Positions 1 to 12,100 of a stretch of 64,000 bases of DNA are shown here, one piece after another. Numbering within the stretch: the stretch's first letter is position 1; each line of letters starts with the position of its first letter. The stretch is from Ciona intestinalis (Eukaryota; Chordata; Ascidiacea; Phlebobranchia; Cionidae). The notes under the pieces were generated by a model. It did not search any database, was not told the origin of the DNA, and saw nothing but the letters and a program-made list of their open reading frames with translations. The DNA lies in NCBI RefSeq assembly GCF_000224145.3, contig NC_020166.2:5155880-5219879 (forward strand). The letters run 5' to 3'. A program made the translations under genes and the position numbers.

Positions 1-1596
1 ACATTCATTCCAGTGATCTGTTCCATGACGTGCAAGACTTATACATACAAGCTGCCAGGTTGTCACCCACCAACCCTGATCCCGATGTGCAGTGTGGACT
101 TGGTGTTTTGTTCAATATATCGAATGGATACGATAAAGCTATTGATTGCTTTCAAGTTAGTTACATTCTTGTGTTTTAATGCAAAAAGTTGCAGATTTTT
201 AGGTTCAGTATGATAAAGAATAAATGTTACGGATTAATTCTTACATTACTGTAAGACCAAATTCATTATAACATGGATACCTTATTCGATATACTTTGTG
301 CCCAGTTACTTATGACTTACGAACTTTGTCGATGGCTGTTTATTTATTCATATGGATGACAGTTTGAATTCGTGACTACTGGGTTAAAGCAATATTCGCT
401 TCCTAAAGTAACTTCTGCCTACCATGGAGCATTAACTCTTAATTTATTACTACACAAGACATGCGTTCTATTAACCACTGAACTAATAACATATGTTTAA
501 CATTAACCTCTGCCCTACTTTAGAGCTAACACATTTGCTTTTCCTTGTTAAGAATATTTAAACATATACAGTTACATTCAATATCATATTCTCAGGCAGC
601 ATTAGCTGTAAGACCCGACGATCCATTATTATGGAACAAACTTGGTGCTACGCTTGCGAATGGAAACAAATCTGAACAAGCAGTGCAAGCTTATAGAAGA
701 GCTCTTGAATTAAATCCTGGATTCATCAGATCAAGATACAACCTGGGCATCAGTTGTATTAACCTTGGTGCACATAAGTATGTATTTGTAGTTTTAAATT
801 TCTTATGTCTAACCTGGAAGACCTTTCTGCACATTAAAGGGGCATACCAACAAAAAATAAAAACTTGTGTTATGATAGAAATGTTCAATGTGATCTAAAG
901 GTACCATCCATCAATACACAAATTTTCGTTGGTATGCCCCTTTAAATTTTATGTTGGTACGCCCTTTAAATGGTATGCATGCCATAGTTTTTAAAACAAT
1001 TTTTCAACCATTTTTTAAAAATTAAATGAATGTAACTTATTTGTTTTCACGTGGTGGAGCAATGACAATCAATACGATACAAGGGTTTTGTTACATACAC
1101 CTTTTGCCCACTTACAAACTAACACATTTATGTGACTTTGTGGGTGATTTGTATTTTTTTTGTTAAGTATGGCTAATCTTAAGTGAGGCTTGCACCCGTA
1201 ATATTTGGGCTAGCAGAAGGCGCGCTAACCTCTTTGTCATGGCGACGTTAATTCAAAACAAAAATGTAATTGCACTGTTGTAATGACTACCTGGTTAAAG
1301 TTTAGCAAAGTTGTAAGTCGTAAAGGTATTAACGTTATGCTGAATTCATATTTTACCCCAGGGAAGCAGTTGAACATTTCCTCACAGCATTAAACGTTCA
1401 ACAAAGTGGTCGTGGACCAAAGGGTGAAGTAGGTCGTATGTCTGATAACATTTGGTCAACCCTTCGTATGGCTGTTTCATTCATGCGTGATGATCAATCA
1501 TATGAGCTCGCGAATAATCGTGATCTGGACGCTCTCTCACGAAAATTTGGAATTGATCGAAACGTGCAAACATCAAGTCCTGAACCGACAACCTGA
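1..1596 (+). CDS. PEX5: PEX5, peroxisomal targeting signal 1 receptor (3' part)
   Basis: This is the carboxy-terminal TPR half of the cytosolic receptor that binds C-terminal SKL-type signals and delivers enzymes to the peroxisomal docking complex. Three exons are visible: up to 155, 596-777 and 1362-1596 (stop TGA at 1594). The first reads ...[15 protein letters not shown]..., the second ...[14 protein letters not shown]... and ...[19 protein letters not shown], the third ...ENIWSTLR.... These are hallmark TPR6-TPR7 and C-terminal bundle segments of PEX5. Junction phases (0, then 2) keep frame across both introns. The asparagines and arginine of the [10 protein letters not shown] stretch, which in the family contact the PTS1 peptide, are present. 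The 5' part lies outside the window. Identification is secure because similarity to vertebrate PEX5 is near-continuous. Confidence 0.96.
836..972. repeat. Inverted repeat in the last PEX5 intron
   Basis: AAAGGGGCATACCAAC near 838 is matched in reverse complement by GTTGGTATGCCCCTTT near 931. A third, degraded copy (TTGGTACGCCCTTTAAA) follows at 953-970. The arms are about 20 bases with a loop of about 75 bases, consistent with a small foldback element. Confidence 0.7.
1019..1110 (-). repeat. Dispersed repeat, fragment (family at 58705-58850)
   Basis: AATGAATGTAACTTATTTG, a GTGG-GCAATGACA stretch and a GTTACATACAC segment resemble, in reverse complement, the repeat seen at 58705-58850. Related fragments lie at 1795-1890, 5125-5210 and 43470-43515. 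Confidence 0.45.
1195..1245 (-). repeat. SINE-like fragment, reverse orientation
   Basis: The reverse complement of this stretch (ATGACAAAGAGGTTAGCGCG...) resembles the A-box head of the tRNA-derived repeat at 63500-63620. Confidence 0.4.
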
Positions 1597-2687
1597 TCGG
1601 AATTTCAACTAATTGATCTTTTTTCTTTCCTATTCTTCTAATTACTTCAATTTTGTAATTGCATTCTATTCTTTATCGTAAAGACTTCTATCTTAATAAA
1701 AATTGAAACATTTAAAAATGTTTAGTCGGCAGACCACATTAACTATAACGATATCTTTCTACATTAATTTGTGTTCCTGGTAAAAAAAACGAAGGAATGT
1801 AACTTTTTTATCTTCGCATGGAGGGGTAATGACATTCGTTATAAAACGGATGTTCTGTTTCCCGTGAACAAGTTACCGCATATAACAAAGTGGGTAACTA
1901 TATTGATTATTTATTTGTAACTATATTGATTATTTTTTTGTATGAGACAATTCGTAACTTAGACAATTCGTGCAGTTAACTCAGTTGGAGCAAATGCCGC
2001 TAAGCGTCTTGCACAAGGGATAAAAAAACATTTTATTGTAGGAAAAATTTTATTTTTTTTATTGTAGGAAAAAAAAATTATTGGAAAACTTTGCTTTATT
2101 GTTTGCCTTTGACGACTACCATAATACAGACATACAACTCTGTTTTGTTGATTTATTAACGCCCATACGCGGCTTGTACGGTAAAAAAAGAAAATAGAAT
2201 ACTGTTGTGAGCCATGTAAGTGAGCAGCGATGAAAATGCAGTAGAAATCTACACCCACATTTTCAAATATATTCTTTTACAAAAAGGAAACATAGGAACG
2301 ATTTGCCGTGCAAACTGAACTCTCATATCAGGTACAACATAAGCAGTTTAAATAACAAAATGTATAAAATATGAAAGGGAGACGTTCTTGAGGGAGACAG
2401 CGAGCAACGGCAGACAACGGAATATAAACAATACAGTTATCATTAATATATAATTACTATTCAGTTTACATGATTCACAGTCAAAAGTACGTGGACAAAA
2501 CGACGTCAGATAACGCAAATGACTCGATGAAGACAAAAGGAAGAGTTTTTCTTCTCTTTGTTTGTTGTGGTCCGATCCGCAAGTCGATAAAAGTTGATCA
2601 AGTTAAGTCCAACACTCTTGGCTTGCGAACGTTGTTGGTTTGTTAATATGACGTAGTTTACACGTCATACTGATTTGAATCATGACG
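1597..2687. other. Convergent intergenic region between PEX5 and RAP1GAP
   Basis: It holds the two 3' UTRs. A reverse-strand AATAAA (TTTATT near 2151) may end the Rap1GAP transcript. A SINE-like tail fragment is near 1990-2025. The short open frames here have no recognisable protein features. Confidence 0.5.
1695..1700 (+). terminator. PEX5 polyadenylation signal AATAAA
   Basis: AATAAA lies about 100 bases after the PEX5 stop codon in an AT-rich 3' UTR. It is the first canonical signal downstream. The cleavage site itself cannot be seen. Confidence 0.6.
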
Positions 2688-3174
2688 TCACACCAAATGT
2701 TCTTCGGTAGTGGCAACAGTTGCGGCGAGAGCTCGTAAAGTCGGGTTTGAATTAATATCAGTTTTCTTGTGGGTGGAATCTTTATCTTTAAGTCGTTTCA
2801 CTTCATCTCGAAGTCGCTGTTGGGAATAAATATTTTTTATTCATAAACTACACTGAATAGGTTACAATGGTATTTATAATTTGAAAATCCAATACTTTAT
2901 TTTGTTTTATCAAATATACTATTTATCATTTATAACACAACGGTGTTTTACTTACGAGTATTTCCTGTTGCTGCGCACTGAAATCACTCTTTTCAAGTTT
3001 TAATTTTTTCAATTCAGTCTTCATTTCATTAACTTCATTTGCATTGTCTTCTGCCGCCCCATTTTCTATTATGGCAGCACTGTGTCGTTCTGTGCTACTG
3101 TTCGATTTCTTGAGCGCTGTATGTTTGTTGGGTCGTGGCCAGGAGTCGGTTCTTGACGATGACGCGATGCTTTC
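2688..3174 (-). CDS. RAP1GAP: Rap1GAP C-terminal exons with predicted coiled coil
   Basis: The last two exons (3174-2956, 2816-2688) encode a serine-rich stretch followed by a strongly charged helix-forming segment ([20 protein letters not shown], then QQQEIL and [13 protein letters not shown]) with hydrophobic residues at roughly heptad spacing. This reads as a short coiled coil before the tail ...[12 protein letters not shown] do not recall a matching helix at the end of the main vertebrate isoforms, so it may be a dimerisation or binding element of the ascidian protein. Confidence 0.8.
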
Positions 3175-6100
3175 CTATACGAAGGAAACAATAGGAAAGT
3201 AATGACTGAAACATTAACCTGAGATTCAAGGTCAGGCCAATAACAAGTATAAATATGACTTCAATATGCCAATGCCATTTCAAATGTTCATATCTCCCAC
3301 AAAAGTTTGGAGGATAAAACGCCAATATAGGAATGACACATCATATTGGGAAAACAGCAGCTTAGGATTTTCGATAAAACATTAATTAATATGGTAGGGC
3401 GGGGAAGGATGGGATAATTTTAGTACATGATATTCAAATATCCTGATCGGTTTTAAACAACTAACAATGGTCAGAATAGTTAGAATACGGTTTTAGTTCT
3501 TTGAATGTTCTTTGTTTACTATTAAATAGGACGAAAAAGTAGAGTGAAAAGGTGTCCCATCTTCCACCACTCTACTTTGGATACCGTATTTGGAAAATAA
3601 ATAAATATTTAGGATAAAAACAAACGAACGTCATTTCTGTTCTAAATTTTTTAAACAAACTCAACGTGATAAAAACGATTATTTAATGCTTTATTCATTC
3701 TTTTCTTGGCCCAAAATATGTCTAAAAACTTTCCCATTAACAACTGTTAACTTACCAGACCAGTATCTGAATCTAAACTTGTGTAACTTCCACACGATTG
3801 ACAGGGCGAAGACGATCGGAGTTGTCTGCAACATATTTAGGTTAATGTAACTGAATCGTTAACAAACACAAAATGACAAAAACTTAAATTGATACATGCA
3901 TCATTGGTGTACTAAATATAATACGGTGGGGTAAAACGGTTCATGTTTTCATTCACTTTCTTGTCCTATTTAGTAGAAAAGAAAGAAGGTTTGCCGAATT
4001 ACATAATCGTATCCTCGCGACTCCAAATGAGCGTTTTTTATTGTTTAAAACTAGATAACGAAATATAGGTTCTCTGTGCTAACGGTATTTCATCTTACCT
4101 AGCAGTAATATACATCGATAAGTACACAGTAGTGTAGAAAATGCTCATACCTATTTTTCTGTGGAGATTCGTTGAGTGAGTTCACACTACCTTGGTTGGA
4201 TTTGTGAAGCGCAACGTCTGACGCATGACCACTGTCTTGTACAGTGTGGCTCGCATGTGTGTCTCTGTGGAAGGAAATGGGATATAAATATACTGTAGTA
4301 CTGTGGGATAAGATAGAAGACCCGTATTTTTGATAGTGTTTTGAACAATTAGCACAACGCTTTTAAAGCAGCCGTTATATAATTATCGAATAATTCTTCA
4401 TTTACTACCAAATGGAACAAGAGCGAAGCATGAAAACATGTCCCATCTTACCTCACCCTGCTATATATTTCAGTTATAGAATATAATAGTTGTGGATGCT
4501 ATCAACTTACCCTTTCGATCCAATTACATTGAAACTGCCATTTTGTTTCTTTTTGAAACCCCATTTCTTTTCCTGTGAAAACAGAAAGTATTTTTTTATT
4601 TTTTAACACAAAACAGTTTTACTTAAAACGCTTCTTTATTTCAGCTACACTTCAGTAGATTTTAACACAGATAGTAAAGTACTTACAGAAACTAGTTTAT
4701 CTGAGCTTCCTTTGCCGTGGTGTAATGTTGGGCTACCATTGACATCGTCAAACGATTTATTTTTGGCCAATTTCTGTATACAAAATAGTTGTTTTAAATA
4801 TTAAAAAAATATATTTTAAATAAAAGAAATTAAAAATGCACACAACACTGCCACGTAAGAATATGTTAACATAAAAAATAGCCAAAAACCACTGGAGGAC
4901 AAAACATTTACTTTAAAAGTTTCGTAAAATCCGATTGCTTCCTTCTGTGTATCCGATGATGCAGACGAAGTGCTGATGTTGTCTCCTCCGGACTGAGATG
5001 TCAGTCCCAACATCAACTCGGTGCCTTTGTTTACTTCATCATGAAGTTGGTCCAACAGCATCGAACTAATTCAAAAAAAATGTTTTATATTTTTTGGATA
5101 TTTTGCAAAAAATGAATAAATAAATGGATGAATGAAAGTGAACTATTTAACCCATCGTGACGGGGCAACGACAGTCTTAAAAATCTTATTTTACAGGTAC
5201 GTATTCAATGATAGACTGTAAAATAATGTTGTATATTGTTAGGAACACAATCAGAAATTTGCATAATACGTGCTAATAGTATCCCTTCACTTACCGAGTT
5301 CTGTACTGAAGTTTTGCGAATTGTTCAGACTTGCAACAAGCCCATTCAGCATTCATAAGTTTACAATAGAGCCAGTCACGGAATTGTTCGTTCCGTCCAA
5401 ATACAGCAGGTTCAGGCAACAGTGGTTCAAACTCTGGCACATCCTCACGACACGTCACGGATACCTATATAACAACTCAATGTTAGAAATGTGTTTTTAA
5501 TCGCGCAAAGCAATTTTATGTTTTTTTGTATAGTAGGGTGGGGAAAATGGGACAACTTTAGCACATATTATTCAAATATACTGATCGTGTTTCAAACAAT
5601 AACAACGATTTATGAGAGTCGTGAGGCTGCGGTTTGATAATTCTTTGAATATTTTTTGTTTATTACTAACGAGAAACAATATATTGAAATGACGAGAAAA
5701 TATAATGAAAGGGTTTCCCATTCCCACATCCTACTATGGTATATATGTCATTGTGTTTCAGATAAAAAAAATACCTAAATCCCACTATATGCGGGGGTAT
5801 ATCAGACACTTATAAGCCTGCACTGGCTTAAACTGCTATGTAAGTTTAAACAATGGATATCAGCATCACACCGAAGTAGCGCAAACAATCAATCTACCTT
5901 GTATCTGCAGTTTTCAGTGCATGGATCAATAGGTTGAATGACGATGTACGCATGTAGAAAGTGAGACGTAATCATGTTTGGGACAAAGGGAGTTTCGTCA
6001 TCTTGGAACACAAGAGCCACTATGTCATTACCGATGTGACGCTTACGTTGCAACTGTGAACGAAAACAAAACGAACTATAAAAAACAAATTAATGGATTT

Positions 6101-9100
6101 AAACATGTTCATTGCAAGCAAGCGAAATACAAAATAGTTACCACGTATGTTTAAGATAGAAAACGCCGCTTTTATAGTTGTTAAGTAATCGGTTAGAAAA
6201 CATATTTATACAGATCATTAAACTTAGGTTGTATATTACTGTGGGGTATGATGGGATACTGTTAACATTTAAATCCTATATTTCCAAATCGTTTTGTAAC
6301 AACTAACGGCACTCTTTTAGATCTTGAGGTTACAGTTACAGCTATATATGGTAGGGTGGGGAAAGATGGGACACCTTTAGCACATATTATTCAAATATCC
6401 TAATCGTTTTTTTTAAACAATTAACAACGGTCTATGAATACGGTTTAATAACTCCTTGAAATTTCTTTTTTTACTATCAAATAGGACAAAAAATAGAATG
6501 AAAGATGTCCCATCTTTCCCCTCCCTACTATATTTTTTTCTATATTTTCTTAAATATTCTTTGTTCACTACCAAGTGCAAGGAAAACAAAAGAACGAAAA
6601 CATGTCTCAAATTACCCATCTACACCGTTTAAAGTGATTGTTTTTTACAAATATATTATCTCACCTGCTGTCTGTCACCTTCGACGTATGGAAGCTTGGT
6701 AGATACGTGGAACATAACCTCCTGATCGAGGAAGTGACTGTGTACCGAGGTTTGGCCAGTGTGGCCGTGGTTGACGTCAAGACCACCGCGGAAACCACCG
6801 AAACCCTATATATATTTGTGGATGTAAAGAGATATTGCCATTGCATGATTCTTATTGTTAAGTATTTTGATGTAAGATGAGATACTGTTAGCAACTAAAT
6901 CTCATATTTCCTGATTGTGTTTTAAACATTTACAAATGCTCTTTTACGTCGTAGGGCTACAGGTATATGTTTCTTTGTTTACTATTACATAGGACGACAA
7001 AAATAGAATAAAAATATGTCTCATCTTACCCCCACCCAACAATACAGCAATCGCCATAGTTTCTTTACCTGCAGGTCAACGTTATCTCCCAAGAAGTCAA
7101 GAAACTCTTTAAAGGCAGGACTTTCCTCACAATTCCCGAACACTTCTTCTTCTTTGGTTTGCCTTGCTTTCTGGTAAAGCACTCCGAATTTATGTGATGA
7201 GTTGACACAATGCTCGTCGAACTGTATGATTGATTGCCACACGTTCGGGCAAACGATTGGGTAAAACCTGCGGGGTAGTTCAGGAAACACATTAGCAAAT
7301 TGACAGACACGTAGGAAATTGAAAATGAAAATATGTTCTGTCGGAAGAGCGTTTGTTGGATTTGAAGAGTAAAATCGAATCAGAATTTCGATTATGATGT
7401 CATATATGAATAAATCGAATGCCAGATTATGACGTCATCTTGAAGCTGATTATTAAAGCAGCATGTGGTCGTTGTGGAAAAATACAAGCGAATAATACGT
7501 GTGGTCGCGGTCAGTTTCCTATTTCTTGCTATGTCAAACCACAACCATTATAATACAATAGGATGGGGTAAGATGGGATAGCTTTAGCACATGATATTCC
7601 CACCATCTTGTTTTAACAACAAACAGCGCTATTATAGAGTCGTGGTGTTACAGTTTTATAATTATTTGAAAGTTCTTTGTTTCCTACCAAATGGAACGAT
7701 AAAAACAATCTATTACATGAACCTTGGTATTCCTGTAAACGAAATATTGAAATGAGACTCACCGATCTACAGTGATATCTTCGCACATGCTCTTAGCCCA
7801 CTGTACAGGCCCACCACTCTCGGGAACAACAGGAAAACATTTTGTCCACGAAGCGTGGCGACATCTATGAAAATGGATAAATAGTAATAATGATCTTCAG
7901 AAAAAATAGTAATAATGATAAATGTAATAATGTTCTTCAGTAATCGGTAGAACCAACATAGACTGTTCGAATTTGAATAAATTGTTGACTGTACTGTATA
8001 CGCGCTTTCAGATAACCTAATAAAGACAACCGTCTTGATTAGGACGTCAAAACGTCGGTACGCAACATAATTTTAGAATTATAAATTTATAGATTTATAG
8101 TAGGGGGGGGGGGGAGATAGGACACCACTTTATCCTATTTTCTTGTCCCATTTGGTAGTAAACAAAGAGCAATCAAAGGATTATAAAACAGTATCCTCAC
8201 GACTCCTATACACCGTTGTTATTTGTTTAAAACACGATGAGGATATTTAGACATTATGTGCCGAAGGTGTCCCGTCTTCCCCCACCCAACTTAATACTTC
8301 TGACAACACCAGTATAGTAACCTTTTTAATCAACAGACGTGTTCATGTTAGTTTAAAAATGAGTAAAGCACCTTAATAAGACTCTGTGTTGACCAAGGTC
8401 GCTTCCTTCAGCGACACTTTCATATTTCACCGACATAATGATCGAACCGATGTTCTCGCTGTTATAATCATACGCATATATGTTGACATGCTCCTGAAAT
8501 TTGGAAAGATTAATTTAATGGTTTCATTCAAATTTGTGAGTTGATCGCGTTTACGTTTTCACTGTAAAGTGATTGAGGTTACATCATTTCCTGCCTGAGT
8601 CATATGCACCCGTCGTTGAGAGGGTTACAGACCAATAATATGAGACGCGAAGAGGCCTCACTGGATCGATTTTGTGGCGGTTTAATCAATTAGATATATC
8701 CGACACCAGTGGACAGTTACCATAGATGTACACTAATGCAATCACTAACAGCAAATAATGACAAGAGATGTCTAATGACTCTTTCGTGCGTTGTGAAAAT
8801 ATACATACAGTATAGTAGGATGGGGGAAGATGGGACACCTTTTCATTCTATTTTCTCGCGACTTTCATAGACCGTTGTTAATTGTATAAAACACGATCAG
8901 GATATTTATATATTTTGTGGTAAAGGTGTCCCATCTTCCCCCACCCCAATAAACAAATTTTACCTTTCCAACAAAGTGGTCTCGGTACGCCGTCGTCACT
9001 TCATCACGTTGTAAACGACAACTGACTGGGGTTTGGGTGGGTTTTAAGGTGCGGGGGTCAGAGGTGACGTGGCGAGATTGAGCGTGAAACCCTTGCGCCC

Positions 9101-12100
9101 AATACCCGCCTTGGGGTGGAGGAATTACTTGGGCGAAAGGGGGACCTCGTCGAAGGATATCGTTGATGGATGGGTACAATGGAGTCGGTGCGTCCGGCTA
9201 CATTATAAAGAACTTATAACATATTGCCTCATGATGGATATAGGATATTAGGTTTTGTTAGTAAATGGTTGGTTTGGGTCACGGCATAAGTGATTGACAT
9301 CTGTACGTATTAGAAAAATTAGACAATGAATATAATTAAGCCACCGCTACAGCATGCAAGTTTTCAGCACCAGCTGAAGCTTGTTTACGTTAAGAACATT
9401 CACGCTACATTAAAAATACAACATAGATACAACAACTAGTGTTACAGGTTAGTTTCACAAAACCTAAACACATTAATTCAGGTTATGTGTCGTAATCAAC
9501 GTGTCCCCGTTTGCATTTACTTTTAAGAATGATTACGCGTGGTTGCTGCTTATTTTGTTATAAAACAGACCTGAATTTCAGGAGTCGGTGTGATGTGAAA
9601 AGAACATCTTTGTTCGTCCATTCGCGTGCCCTAGAATCAATAAATATTGAACTACTGAAATTTCTTGAAACTTTATTAATTTTATCACGCCAGGGTTTCA
9701 ATTTTGAAGTGCAGTTTCTGCATTTTGGTTTTCGTGAAAAAAAAAGAGAAATAGGAAGACTGACGGTCGTAATTTAATATAAATCATAGAAAATCAAAAC
9801 AACCTTAAAAAGTAACTAAAATTTCTAAAATCTCACCGAGTATTTAATTGCGGAACGAAAACTTCTTGAATACCTTCTTACACGGCGCATATCGCTACAG
9901 AATATTCTATGCTTTATCTATCAAAACATATCTACCTCTTCTTGAAGTTAAACATAACCTATACCTGACACACCTTCACAATAATAAAGAAGGAATGGTT
10001 ATACAACTATCGTACACATGGACGTCTCGAATCTATAATCGATATCCGAATTATCTGAAGCAAACATGTCCTTATTTGTCAAGACATTATATGGGAGAAA
10101 ATATCTCCAACATAACGTCGTTATACTAAACTGCCCTGATGTGAATAAAACACAGTCCCTATACAAGTCCATCACGCGTTAAGCCACTTAACTGTACTCT
10201 ACTTAACAATGTCGGTGATTGCTACATTTCCCTAACTCGCTGTATTGGTTGTGTGTCTAAATATAGATTATCAATCAAAACGATTCGAATCTTTTGAAAT
10301 AGATTTGGAGCATGCAGACTGATCAAGTCAGGATAATGAAAGTAACCTCTTTTTATGCATTATTTTGGATTAATATAGGTCTAATTAATCATCAGTAACT
10401 AGACGTAATGTAATAACAGATGACGCAACGTTGAAAACTGTGACGACCCTGTAAAACATTAGCTGCATCTTTCAATCTATCATTGCTACTCTGCATCTAA
10501 CATTATCGCATGCGAATATATTTTCTCTGACGTATTTCATTTATATCAGTTTCACCTTTACATAAATGCTTGTTTTAAAAATTCGTAGAAAACTGTCTGC
10601 TTAACTGCGCGAGGCTCACAGCACTGTTAGCTGGTTGGTTGTTTTAACTCTATGGCGGTTCTCTCCTAGTAAACGTTCACACGTCTACTACTTCACATGA
10701 ACGGGTGATATATTGATAGGAAGTAATAAGGTAGAACGAAGGATCGCCTTACCTGCATTTTTTCCAACATTGCAAAGAGGTCATCGGCCTGGTATTGAAG
10801 GTAGAAGATTAAGAGAATGTGCAATCATACGCCACCAGCATAAACGTTTTATGTTTATTAATAATCCCAATGGTATATACCGTTTAACAATATGGATAAA
10901 TTAATTTCAAGTCACCCTATCGAACCATGTTCATCTAAGACGTTAATGCGAACTTCGTTTTTTACGCAAATTACACCGCTTGTTAAAATGTATTTGATTG
11001 TAGTTCAAGTTAGAATCACACCTAGCATGCAGGATTACCACACTGTGTACTTCTCTACAACATCAAGCAACACCAAAATCACATGTATGACCTAGCATGC
11101 AACACGTATACGTATGAACGACAATAATGTGTTTAATTGTTACATTAGCCGTACCTTGTTTGCATCTGAAACTTTGCTGTTGCTGTCATCTTCAGAACAT
11201 GGTTCGCATAATATACCTCCATCAGACTCTTTTCTGGAAAAAAAGATTAATTATGATATTGGGTATAATTTTCTTTGATGGCTATATTTAGGTATAAAGG
11301 TTTAAATACCATAAGTGTGCGACCGCTGTATGTATGTAATAGGAAAACTACAACGCGAGAGCATTTAAAGTACCAGCTCTTGCGCGACATCTAACGTGCT
11401 AATAGTTTTGCTACTGCAATTGAAAAATACGCCGGACAGACAAAGCAGGTTTCGATATGAAACAAAAGCCTCAACAAGTAACATCTAAGGAAGCATCCAA
11501 CATCGTCAGCAACTGTGTTTCTACCTGATAGGATCTGTCAACAATGTAGCCAAAGCGGCGGCCGCGGCTGCTTTTTCAGCCTTCACTCTTTGAGTCGAAT
11601 GTTTCTGAAGCGATCCGATAAACCTAGCAGTAATTCTTAAGGTGTTTTTCTTGACAGGCATCTCGTTTTCGTCAAGTTCCACGAAATCAGCGATTCCTGG
11701 TGAGATTTCTCCGAGATCTTCTGTTGTACCGGATGAAACAGCTGCCCGCCTGTTGCGAAGTCGGTTGCAAACTGGACTGCTGTCGAACTGACTAGAGCTT
11801 CGGTTTCGTTTTAAATTGTCTTGCTTGTAAGTGAACACCAGGTTATCGCACTCCTGCCCTGGACAGTTCCGGTGACTGCGCAATCCCCGACAAGGGCTGG
11901 GCAGCTGACTTGTCGATTTTGACTTGAATTGCAGACTTTTCCACACTGCTGTGACTGGTCCTTTGATATCCAGCGGTAAATCCGACTCCAAGTTGTTTTG
12001 ACTGCGGTCAAATATTATACATTGGAGCGGGGCAAGACACTCAAGTCATGTTTAACAACATACCAACACACCAATCGCACTTAACACACACTACACTTGC

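Noticed and set aside
9848..10129. 93-codon plus-strand open frame in a Rap1GAP intron
   Set aside because: It begins at a non-ATG codon, is AT-driven, and has no features.
10380..10445. Reverse-strand GRHSFQRC as the second half of GoLoco
   Set aside because: It lacks a matching donor and phase, and the exon at 9630-9571 fits the family far better.
8964..10788. A truncated GoLoco motif lacking its arginine
   Set aside because: Splicing exon 10753 directly to 9197 keeps frame, but exon 9630-9571 encodes the missing GTRMDEQRC part with good splice sites, so the motif is complete.
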